Assembly: GCA_963714795.1 (NCBI GenBank)
Contig: CAVQPS010000009.1
Location: 620,001 to 684,000, forward strand
DNA from: DATIXJ01 sp963714795
GTDB lineage: Bacteria; Bacteroidota; Ignavibacteria; UBA10030; SZUA-254
DNA length: 64,000 bases
Direction: 5' to 3'
Shown here: piece after piece, positions 1-7,886 of the stretch
How positions within the stretch are numbered: the stretch's first letter is position 1
Layout: every line of letters starts with the position of its first letter
The notes under the pieces: generated by a model
Seen by the model: the letters and a program-made list of their open reading frames with translations, nothing else
What the model was told of the DNA's origin: nothing
Databases searched by the model: none
Position numbers and translations under genes: made by a program

Positions 1-446
1 CTATTTCCAGTCCGTTGCTTGAAGGTGTTTCCATTGCCGGAGCATTGGGCGTACTGGTGAATGTCACCGGCGGTCCGACGATGTCTCTGGTCGAAGTCGA
101 TGAAGCGGTGAGCGTCATTCATGAAGCGGCGGGCGAAGAAGCCAACGTAATCATGGGTGCCGTGATCGATGAAAATCTCGGCGATGAAATGATGGTAACG
201 GTCATTGCAACCGGTTTCAACAAACGAGGAACGGGTGCTGTGCGTGTTGCCAGGCCGATGGCGAAAGTGATCGATCGTATTCCGACCGGGCTTCATGATT
301 TACAGAAACTTGATGAACCGGCATTCATGCGAAAAGGAATCGATATTTCGTTGAATCCCTTTAAGCAGGACGACAACGATCAACAAAAATCGTCGAATGC
401 CGTGGATACGGAAAAACCGGCATTTCTCCGGAAGATCATGGATTAA
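1..446 (+). CDS. ftsZ: Cell division protein FtsZ, C-terminal part (5' end outside window)
   Basis: FtsZ is the tubulin-like GTPase that forms the cytokinetic ring. The open frame runs in from the left edge (first full codon at base 3, reading ISSPLLEGVSIAGA), so no start codon is inside the window. What is seen is the end of the GTPase C-terminal subdomain (LVNVTGGPTMSLVEVDEA, then the VIMGAVIDENLGDEMMVTVIATGF block typical of FtsZ), a linker of about 40 residues, and a C-terminal conserved peptide PAFLRKIMD that in the family binds partners such as FtsA. A second similar motif, DEPAFMRKG, lies about 40 residues earlier. Identification is secure; the N-terminal nucleotide-binding domain cannot be checked. 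Confidence 0.95.
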   Translation, partial: ISSPLLEGVSIAGALGVLVNVTGGPTMSLVEVDEAVSVIHEAAGEEANVIMGAVIDENLGDEMMVTVIATGFNKRGTGAVRVARPMAKVIDRIPTGLHDLQKLDEPAFMRKGIDISLNPFKQDDNDQQKSSNAVDTEKPAFLRKIMD

Positions 447-649
447 TCTCTGCCGGAACAGAAATAATTTCTTGCTATCGTTCTCTTGATTCTGAGAAGC
501 GTGCCGTCCCGGTGAAATCGAGTCGCCGGGGCTGGCATGCTCTCATTTGAAATGACAAACGAGGGATACGGAGTAGCATTTCTGTGGATATCTTCGTTTT
601 GTAATTTCGGCAGTTGCATTTTCTTCCCGCCTTTCATACCTTAGAGTGT

Positions 650-1318
650 ATGAAAATTTATCTGATTGCCTTGTTCCTCATTGTTTCAGTTTCAGGTTTA
701 TACTCTCAATCTGTCCGTGTCAACAGTGCCTTTAAAATCGCGCGCCTGAAATACAGCGGCGGCGGCGATTGGTATAATGGTCCGATGGAAGAACCGGATC
801 TTCTTATGTTTGTCCGCCAGAATACACTCATCGATGTCGATCCCGTGTACGAATTTACCGATGTTGCCAGCGACAAGTTTTTTTCTTACCCGTTTATTTT
901 CATGACCGGTCACGGCAGTATACTGTTTTCCGATCTGGAACGAAAACGAATTCGGACATATCTCGAAAAAGGCGGATTCATTTATGCCGATGATGATTAC
1001 GGGATGGATAAGTTTTTTCGCCGTGAGATCAAGAAAATATTTCCCGAGCAGGATTTAGTCGAATTACCGTTCTCCTACGGTTTGTATCATTGCGTCTATG
1101 ATTTTCCTTACGGTCCGCCGAAAACCCACGAACATAACGGCAAACCGCCGCAGGGGTTCGGAATTTTTCATAACGGCAGACTTGTTCTCTATTATACATA
1201 CGAATCGAATCCCAGTGACGGATGGGATCCGCCCGAAGTTCACGGCGATCCGCCCGAAAAAAGGGAAGAAGCGCTTCGATTCGGAACAAATCTCGTCGTT
1301 TGGGCGCTGACTCATTAA
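650..1318 (+). CDS. DUF4159 domain secreted protein
   Basis: A 222-residue protein of the DUF4159 family; its biochemical function is not known. The ATG at 650 is preferred over an in-frame ATG at 614 because it begins a clean signal peptide (MKIYLIALFLIVSVSGLYSQ), so the mature protein should be periplasmic or surface-exposed. Family-like features are the start FKIARLKYSGGGDWYN, the FMTGHG strand and the GGFIYADDDYG block, reminiscent of a class I glutamine amidotransferase-like fold. The next gene, 18 bases downstream on the same strand, is a DUF4175 protein; the two families are often neighbours in Bacteroidota-type genomes, frequently near MoxR/BatA-like genes, which suggests a shared envelope role (inference). 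Confidence 0.85.
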   Translation: MKIYLIALFLIVSVSGLYSQSVRVNSAFKIARLKYSGGGDWYNGPMEEPDLLMFVRQNTLIDVDPVYEFTDVASDKFFSYPFIFMTGHGSILFSDLERKRIRTYLEKGGFIYADDDYGMDKFFRREIKKIFPEQDLVELPFSYGLYHCVYDFPYGPPKTHEHNGKPPQGFGIFHNGRLVLYYTYESNPSDGWDPPEVHGDPPEKREEALRFGTNLVVWALTH

Positions 1319-1336
1319 CGAACACGGAATGCCGGA

Positions 1337-4300
1337 ATGATATCGTCCGAAACATCAACATTATACAGTGAAATTCTTCGCCGGCTTGCAGCAGCACGGA
1401 AGAAAGAAAACAGCCTCGCGCTGTTGTATGGTGCAATGACTGCCTTTCTTATTTCCATACTGTTGATACTTATCATTGTTGTGCTTGATCAAATCTTTTT
1501 GCTCAATTCGTTCGGCCGCACGATCCTTTTCGTTGCCGGCGCCATCGGTATTGTGGCGTCGATTGCATTCTTCTGCGGCCGGCCGCTATTACGTGTGGCC
1601 GGAATTTTGAAATCGAGCGATAACGAAACGATGGCACAGACCATCGGAAAATTTTTCCCCGTTATCCGCGATCGTCTGATCGACGCAATTCAAATGTATC
1701 AGGCGAAAGAGTCACTGCAACAAAATTATTCTCTCGCCCTTATCGATGCATCCTTTGTTGATCTCTTCCGGCAGATTCAAGGTTTGAATTTTTCCGATGC
1801 GATCAGCAGTAAACAGGTTTATCGCATGCGAAAATTTGTCTTTTCTGCATTTGCCCTGTTTCTTCTTGTCTTTGTCATTTCACCATCGGGGTTTTTGGCG
1901 TCGTTCTACCGCATTGCCAATTATGGACAAACCTTTGCGACACCACAGCCGATTGAGTTCGATATTCAACCCGGCAATGCCGAAGTCGTGCGCGGGCAAA
2001 ATGTTCCTGTTACCATTCAAACGCATGGCAAAATAGTAAATACAATTTCGCTTTGTGTGCGACAACATGGCCAGTTGAATTTTGATGTTCAAATACTGAA
2101 AGCAGAATCCGACGGAAAATTTCAATCGACAATGGAAAACATAAAATCGTCGACCGAATATTTCGTCTCTGCCGAAGATGTGCAAAGTCCTAAATACAAC
2201 ATTACCGTTCTCGACCGTCCGCTCATCCGGTCGTTGCAATTAAAAATTCATTCCCCGGCATACACCCGCATACCGCCGAATATTCCGGAAGAAAATATCG
2301 GCGATCTCAGCGCGTATCCGGGATCTGCCGTTTCCATTAAAATTATTTCCAGTAAATCTCTTTCGTCGGCAATGCTGATGTTCAATGACAGCAGTAAATT
2401 GTCATTGGCAAGTAACGATGCGGAGGCAAACGGATCGTTTACCGTTATGAAGAGCAGATCGTATCACATCGTCATTACCGATAAAGACCATTTGCCGAAT
2501 ATCGATCCGGTTGAATACACGATGAAAATTATTCCCGATGAATATCCGACAGTTGACATCATTGCACCGGGGAAAAATACCGATCTTACCGGAGAAATGG
2601 CAATTGATGTTCTGATGCGGTTAAAAGATGATTTCGGTTTCTCGAAGTTACGACTTGCCTATCGCCTTGCCGAGTCAAAATTTGCAAAACCGGCAGAAGA
2701 ATTTTCATTCATTGATATTCCATTATCGCGGAAAGATGTCAGTCTGCTCGACGTTCCATACCACTGGGACGTCACGTCGCTCAATCTTGTTCCGGAAGAT
2801 GCCGTTGAATATTACGCCGAAGTATTTGATAATGATAATGTCAAAGGCCCGAAATCCGGGAAGAGTGAAACGTACATTCTCCGGTTACCGTCACTGGAAG
2901 AAGTATTTTCCGATGTTTCTGAAAATCATCAGCAGTCGATCGAATCGATGCAAAGCGCCGCGAAAGAAACGGAGCAATTAAAGAAAGACATCGAACAGAT
3001 GCAGATGGAAATGAAAAAGAATCAGAACAAGGCAGACTGGCAGCAGCAGAAAAAGGCGGAAGAGCTTGCCCAGCGATACGAAGCGATGAAGAAAAACCTG
3101 GAGAGTGCAACGCAGAAGCTCGATGAGACGATGAAAAAAATGGAAGAAAACAAACTTCTTTCCAATGAGACGATGGAAAAATATTCCGAACTGCAAAAGC
3201 TTATGCAGCAGCTCAGTTCTCCGGAATTGCAGGAGGCATTGAAAAAACTTCAGGAATCCTCGAAACAGCTTTCTTCCGATCAAATGCGTCAGGCAATGGA
3301 ACAACTGAAAATATCCGAGGAACAATTCCGCACCAATCTGGAGCGAACCATTGAACTGCTGAAGCGTATTCATATCGAACAAAAGGTTGACGAACTGATC
3401 AAACGCGCAGAAGAGATGAAGAAAGAACAGGAAACGCTGAAGGATCAGGCATCCAAGACGAATCCGTCAGATCAGCAGAAACGCGATGCTTTATCCAAAC
3501 AGCAGGAAGATTTACAACAGAAGGAACAATCTCTTGAAAAGGAAACTTCCGAATTGAAACAACAGATGGAAGAATTTCCGAAAGAGATGCCGATGGACAA
3601 AATGTCCAAGGTGGAACAACAGATGCAGCAGAAACAAACGGGCAGTAAGATGCAAAAAGCTGCACAACAGATGCAGTCGGGAGACATGCAGCAGGCCAAA
3701 CAAAACCAGGAACAATCTGAACAGGATTTGCAGGATTTCACGGAGCAGATGCAGGATATGCAGAAATCGTTGCAGGACGAGCAAATGAAGCAGGTTGCCA
3801 ATCAGTTCCGGAAACAAATTCAAAATATGGTAGAGCTTTCCAAGCGGCAGGAATCGTTGAAAGAGGGAACAAGAAATCTTGATCCGAATTCACAGCGGTT
3901 CCGGCAAAATGCCGAGGACCAAAACGACTTGCGAAGCGATCTCGGCACTGTCGCCGACGCGATGGGAGAGCTTGGCAAGAAAACATTTGCCGTTACTCCG
4001 GAAATGGGCAACGAGCTTGGCAAAGCGATGAAAGCGATGAATGATGCACTGCAGAATATGGAAAGCCGGAATCCGAGCGCATCATCCTCCAAACAGAACG
4101 ACGCAATGGGATCGCTGAACCGGGCGGCGATGATGATGCAGAACGCGTTGAATGGTTTGATGCAAAATCAGCAACAGGGAATGGGCATGGCAGGATTGAT
4201 GGGGAGTTTGAGCCAGATGTCCGGTCAGCAGGGGGCAATCAATAAAGGGACACAACAAGCCATGGGTGAAGGTCAGGAAGGCGGTCAACTGACTCCGGAG

Positions 4301-4753
4301 CAACAGGCGGCATACCAACGGCTTGCCGGACAACAATCTGCTCTGCAGAAATCGCTGAAACAACTTTCGGAAGAAGCAAAGAACACGGGAGAATTCAGTA
4401 AACTGCTCGGTGATCTTGATCGCGCGGCACAGGAAATGCAGGAAGTCCAAACGGACCTCGAACAAAACAACGTCAATCCGAATACGGTACAGAAACAGGA
4501 CCGCATTCTTTCACGATTGCTTGATTCACAGCGATCGATGCGTGAACGCGATTATGAGAAACGCCGTACATCGCAGACCGGAAACAATGTTCCGAGATCG
4601 AGCCCGACCGACATCGACTTAACGACGCAGGAAGGCAAAAATAAACTGCACGATGAACTTCTCAAAGTGCTCGAAGGCAAATATTCAAAAGATTATGAAG
4701 AGATCATCAAGCAATATTTTGAAGAATTGGAAAAAGAAGAAGTGAAGCAATAA
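1337..4753 (+). CDS. DUF4175 family membrane-anchored coiled-coil protein
   Basis: A 1138-residue protein of unknown function. The N-terminus holds two membrane segments at about residues 35-80 and a third at about 166-190, followed by a beta-rich extracytoplasmic part (about 190-515) and then an extremely Gln/Met/Lys/Glu-rich coiled coil from about 520 to beyond 900. A low-complexity Met/Gln/Gly stretch follows (around 930-990) and a charged C-terminus ends at EELEKEEVKQ. The coiled coil gives rise to long spurious open frames on the opposite strand. The gene follows the DUF4159 gene on the same strand and is probably co-transcribed with it. It ends three bases before the stop codon of the convergent DUF2851 gene. 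Assignment to DUF4175 is by overall architecture and neighbour; a structural or anchoring role at the envelope is inference. Confidence 0.85.
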   Translation: MISSETSTLYSEILRRLAAARKKENSLALLYGAMTAFLISILLILIIVVLDQIFLLNSFGRTILFVAGAIGIVASIAFFCGRPLLRVAGILKSSDNETMAQTIGKFFPVIRDRLIDAIQMYQAKESLQQNYSLALIDASFVDLFRQIQGLNFSDAISSKQVYRMRKFVFSAFALFLLVFVISPSGFLASFYRIANYGQTFATPQPIEFDIQPGNAEVVRGQNVPVTIQTHGKIVNTISLCVRQHGQLNFDVQILKAESDGKFQSTMENIKSSTEYFVSAEDVQSPKYNITVLDRPLIRSLQLKIHSPAYTRIPPNIPEENIGDLSAYPGSAVSIKIISSKSLSSAMLMFNDSSKLSLASNDAEANGSFTVMKSRSYHIVITDKDHLPNIDPVEYTMKIIPDEYPTVDIIAPGKNTDLTGEMAIDVLMRLKDDFGFSKLRLAYRLAESKFAKPAEEFSFIDIPLSRKDVSLLDVPYHWDVTSLNLVPEDAVEYYAEVFDNDNVKGPKSGKSETYILRLPSLEEVFSDVSENHQQSIESMQSAAKETEQLKKDIEQMQMEMKKNQNKADWQQQKKAEELAQRYEAMKKNLESATQKLDETMKKMEENKLLSNETMEKYSELQKLMQQLSSPELQEALKKLQESSKQLSSDQMRQAMEQLKISEEQFRTNLERTIELLKRIHIEQKVDELIKRAEEMKKEQETLKDQASKTNPSDQQKRDALSKQQEDLQQKEQSLEKETSELKQQMEEFPKEMPMDKMSKVEQQMQQKQTGSKMQKAAQQMQSGDMQQAKQNQEQSEQDLQDFTEQMQDMQKSLQDEQMKQVANQFRKQIQNMVELSKRQESLKEGTRNLDPNSQRFRQNAEDQNDLRSDLGTVADAMGELGKKTFAVTPEMGNELGKAMKAMNDALQNMESRNPSASSSKQNDAMGSLNRAAMMMQNALNGLMQNQQQGMGMAGLMGSLSQMSGQQGAINKGTQQAMGEGQEGGQLTPEQQAAYQRLAGQQSALQKSLKQLSEEAKNTGEFSKLLGDLDRAAQEMQEVQTDLEQNNVNPNTVQKQDRILSRLLDSQRSMRERDYEKRRTSQTGNNVPRSSPTDIDLTTQEGKNKLHDELLKVLEGKYSKDYEEIIKQYFEELEKEEVKQ

Positions 4754-4756
4754 GTA

Positions 4757-6280
4757 TCACAGAACTTTTTCCCCGACGGCACATTCCCCACACCTGTTAT
4801 TCACGCAATACATTTTATAGAGCTGAAGCATTCCCTGTTGCACGGTCACCGAATCAATAACGAAACGATTTTTGATCAGTTGATCGCCGATGGTTCGCGT
4901 GACAGTATTTTCATGTGATGGGGGAAATTCCGCGAGAATGGCAAGTGTGTTTTGACGTAACTCTTTATCTTTGAAAACCCGCGCGTATAACAAACAGATC
5001 GGAATAACAACGTTAATAACGATGTCGGTAGAGCGGTCAATCCCCACGAGTGTTTTGACGGGATGGCGCGATACTTCCCCGAAGCGATAATGATTTCTCC
5101 AGAATCCATCTGCCGGAACGACGAATAATAACTGAAGTCTCTTACTCTTTTCGTGTGGAGAAAGATCGTTGTTCTTGCAAAGCTGAACAACGGATTTAAA
5201 AATTTCATTCTGAAGAATTGAAGAGATCATGCGGGCTGTTCCGGCGAGCCGAACCGTTGGGAAATTTTCGGGCCGCAAACGAAAGAATTGCCATTCAGAA
5301 GAATCCAAACATTCAGAATGATATGCAGTGCGAAATGTTTTCCAGGTTTTTGCCAGTACATTGACATACTTTTTGCTGTCGGCTTCTTTCAGAGTCCGCT
5401 GTCGCGGCAACAAACCTGCCACGCCAAACAGTACCGCCTCAATTTGAAAAACGGTCGCGGGACAATTATCGGAATTCAAAATTTCCGAGAGGGTTGCCAA
5501 TGTTACATTGCGGGCAAGTTTCAAAAACGGATTCTGATTTTTGGAATATCCTGCCGCTTCACATATTCCTTCATATAACAATTGATTCCACAGTTGTGAC
5601 GATCGCACGTCCTGCGGCGAATATTGTAATGCGGGCGGCGGAAGTTCTTCGGGATGAATGCCGAACGGAGTTTCATCGTATCGCGGCGGGGCTTCGTTCA
5701 CCAGTATCTGCCGGTGGGTCACCAGTTCTTTCAACCGTTCATCGAACCGCCGCATTTTCAGTTCGAATCTTTCCACGGCAAGTTTTTCGAGCCACTGTTT
5801 CACGAGGTGTATATCGACATGATCATTGTACGGATGGCACCGTATTGTTTCCATCCTTTCGTTCCGTTCATCGCCGATCATATTTTCCCATGTCGAATGG
5901 AATGACGATTCTAAATAATGATCCAGAGACAACGTTGGAACTTCCCGCCGGCTGCGTGTCGTCGGGAGATTGTCCGAAAGATCCGCGTGGAGAACGACGT
6001 GTAAAATGACAGGATTGTATTTCGGGTCATGGTTGTGTTGATGGTCGTTCCATTCTTTATCGCGCCGGTGAATTTCGATGTTGCCGCGGTACAGTATATT
6101 GTCGATCCGCAGCGAGGCATCGAGAAAATCGGGACCGCCGTCCCGGTTCAGTTTCCCCGGCGAAATAATTTCGATGGAGCGCCCGTCGGTGGTTTCTAAA
6201 TGATCCGTTGAAAAGCGTTGATGTTTCCAGATTTGCCGGAGAAATCGTTCCGGCACGTGGTGTGTGGTTGAACGTGACAT
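4757..6280 (-). CDS. DUF2851 family protein
   Basis: A 507-residue protein of the DUF2851 family, widespread in Bacteroidota and relatives and without an established function. Recognisable features are the N-terminal FLRQIWKHQRF and the GGPDFLDASLRI block, followed by GNIEIHRRDKEWNDHQHN...VILHVVLHAD, which looks like a nuclease-type core with conserved His/Asp/Glu, and the C-terminal Cys motif MYCVNNRCGECAVGE. The ATG at 6280 has a good ribosome-binding site (GGGAGGGAAC just upstream). It is convergent with the DUF4175 gene and lies downstream of pyrF on the same strand. A metal-dependent nuclease activity is possible from the motifs but is only inference. Confidence 0.85.
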   Translation of the reverse strand: MSRSTTHHVPERFLRQIWKHQRFSTDHLETTDGRSIEIISPGKLNRDGGPDFLDASLRIDNILYRGNIEIHRRDKEWNDHQHNHDPKYNPVILHVVLHADLSDNLPTTRSRREVPTLSLDHYLESSFHSTWENMIGDERNERMETIRCHPYNDHVDIHLVKQWLEKLAVERFELKMRRFDERLKELVTHRQILVNEAPPRYDETPFGIHPEELPPPALQYSPQDVRSSQLWNQLLYEGICEAAGYSKNQNPFLKLARNVTLATLSEILNSDNCPATVFQIEAVLFGVAGLLPRQRTLKEADSKKYVNVLAKTWKTFRTAYHSECLDSSEWQFFRLRPENFPTVRLAGTARMISSILQNEIFKSVVQLCKNNDLSPHEKSKRLQLLFVVPADGFWRNHYRFGEVSRHPVKTLVGIDRSTDIVINVVIPICLLYARVFKDKELRQNTLAILAEFPPSHENTVTRTIGDQLIKNRFVIDSVTVQQGMLQLYKMYCVNNRCGECAVGEKVL

Positions 6281-6319
6281 TGTTCCCTCCCGGAAAATGT
6301 ATGTTGACAGAAAGAATCG

Positions 6320-7142
6320 TTATCGGAAGCAGCGTTCCCGAATTCGATTGATGGTGTCGCGGAATGATATTGCTGCTTCCCGTGCCTTTTCTGCAAAATC
6401 ATCCCCCCGTGAATTATAAATAATGCTTCGGCCGATATTGATGATGGCAAGTTCACCGTTTTTATCGCACCCGTACTTGACAGAAGACTCCAGGTTTCCT
6501 TTTTGGGTGCCGATTCCGGGAATGAGTATCGGCATCGACGGCGCAAGCGATCGCACGCGTTTCAATTCTGCTGGCCGCGTTGCACCGACGACAAGCCCGA
6601 CATTCTTTTTGGTATTCCACTTCTTTGCCGCATTGACGACGTATTCGTATAACGGTTTTCCCTTTAACGCTCAGATGTTGAAAATCCTTCGATCCTTTAT
6701 TGGATGTCACAGCAAGAACGAACGCGCACTGATCCTTCCGTCTGAGAAACGGTTCGATGGAATCTTTTCCCATATACGGATTGACGGTAACGCCGGAAAA
6801 TTCCCAATCGTTACACAAAAGATGTGCCTGTCGTTCGGCACTGCTGGCGATATCGCCCCGTTTCCCGTCACCGATCGTAATGATTTCTTCCGGAATCCGT
6901 GCAAGCGTTTGATGGACGGTATACCAGCCATGTTCGCCGACGGATTCGTAAAACGCAATATTCAATTTATATGCGCACACGAGATCTTTGGTTGCATCGA
7001 TAATACGGCGGTTGAATTCATATTGCGGATCGCCCCATTTGTAAAGCGATTCAGGAACGTTCAGCGGATCGGTATCGAGTCCGATACACAGAAGCGAATT
7101 GTTCTTTTGCTGTATCTTCCGGAGTTTTTGTATGAAGTTCAT
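6320..7142 (-). CDS. pyrF: Orotidine 5'-phosphate decarboxylase (class 2), frameshifted
   Basis: Catalyses the last step of UMP synthesis, decarboxylation of OMP. The reading starts at the ATG at 7142 (MNFIQKLRK) and shows the class 2 motifs LCIGLDTDP, AYKLNIAFYE (catalytic Lys) and GDGKRGDIASSAE (Asp-Lys-Asp core). The frame breaks at the GGTTTTCCC run at about 6655-6662. Removing one base there restores KGKPLYEYVVNAAKKW and joins it to the downstream frame containing the phosphate-binding part (PGIGTQKGN, NIGRSIIY) ending at 6320. The break is therefore probably a one-base insertion error; in the sequence as given the enzyme would lack its phosphate-binding end. Upstream it is in frame with dcd without an intervening stop (see that entry). 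The ATG overlaps a TAA in another frame (TAATG). Confidence 0.85.
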
Positions 7143-7703
7143 TAGAGCCGGTTCATCAAAGTTGGTTGATTGAAAATTTTTCCACATCATCGACTCGACC
7201 GGTTTGACCGAGCGTTTCTTGTATTTTGCATTTTTCTTTTTGTCGTAGGGAACTTCGACCTCGCCGTCGACGACAAAGTAAATAAGTTGTCCGATCGGCA
7301 TGCCGGCATAAATTCTTACCGGTTGCCGGACGGAAATTTCCAGCGTCCACGTATTGCAGAAACCGATATCGCCTTTACCGGCCGTGGCGTGAATATCGAT
7401 GCCGAGTCGTCCGATACTGCTTTTGCCTTCGAGAAACGGAACGTGCTTGTGTGTTTCGGTATACTCCTCCGTAACGCCGAGATATAACTTGCTCGGCACG
7501 AGAATCAATCCTTCTTCGGGAATCTGAAAATAATGAACGCGGTTATGTTTCTTTGCATCAAGAATTTCATCGTCGTATAAGGCAAGCCACTTGCTTAAGT
7601 GTACATCGTACGAATTTGAGCCGAGATATTTTCGTCGAAACGGTGTGATGATGATCGTTTTCCGTTTCATTTCGGCAAGAATTTGTTTGTCCGTAAGTAT
7701 CAT
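7140..7703 (-). CDS. dcd: dCTP deaminase, apparently fused in frame to PyrF
   Basis: Deaminates dCTP to dUTP for thymidylate synthesis. The first roughly 178 residues (MILTDKQILAEMKR through VKPVESMMWKNF) match the length and course of the Bacteroides-type Dcd, with the catalytic and nucleotide-binding region FLEGKSSIGRLGIDIHATAGKGDIGF and the MPIGQLIYF strand. The family normally stops right after MWKN(K)F. Here the frame continues through QSTNFDEPAL into the PyrF start with no stop codon. If one T of the TTTT run near 7170 were an insertion, Dcd would end NQPTLMNRL at a TAA overlapping the pyrF ATG, the usual translational-coupling layout. A real Dcd-PyrF fusion cannot be excluded. Two consecutive pyrimidine genes fit one operon. 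Confidence 0.88.
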
Positions 7704-7886
7704 TGATTGTTGAAGTTATGAAGTATGATTCGGTGCTTCAAAAGGTAAAATAATTTAGTAAAATTCCGAAAAGAAACAAAAACAGACTCACTTGAATCAG
7801 ATCTGTTGAATTCGGTTTTGCACGGTTCTCCCGGGAAAAAAATAACACAGTGAAGAACATCCAGCCCGTCTGTGGCTGATGAAACA

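Noticed and set aside
443..637. 64-codon minus-strand frame between ftsZ and the DUF4159 gene
   Set aside because: No ribosome-binding site, no family features, and it runs into the ftsZ stop; treated as chance.
2978..4506. Several long minus-strand open frames opposite the DUF4175 gene
   Set aside because: They arise from the Gln/Lys-rich coiled-coil codons of the plus-strand gene; the products are low-complexity Leu/Phe/Cys-rich strings without family features or ribosome-binding sites.
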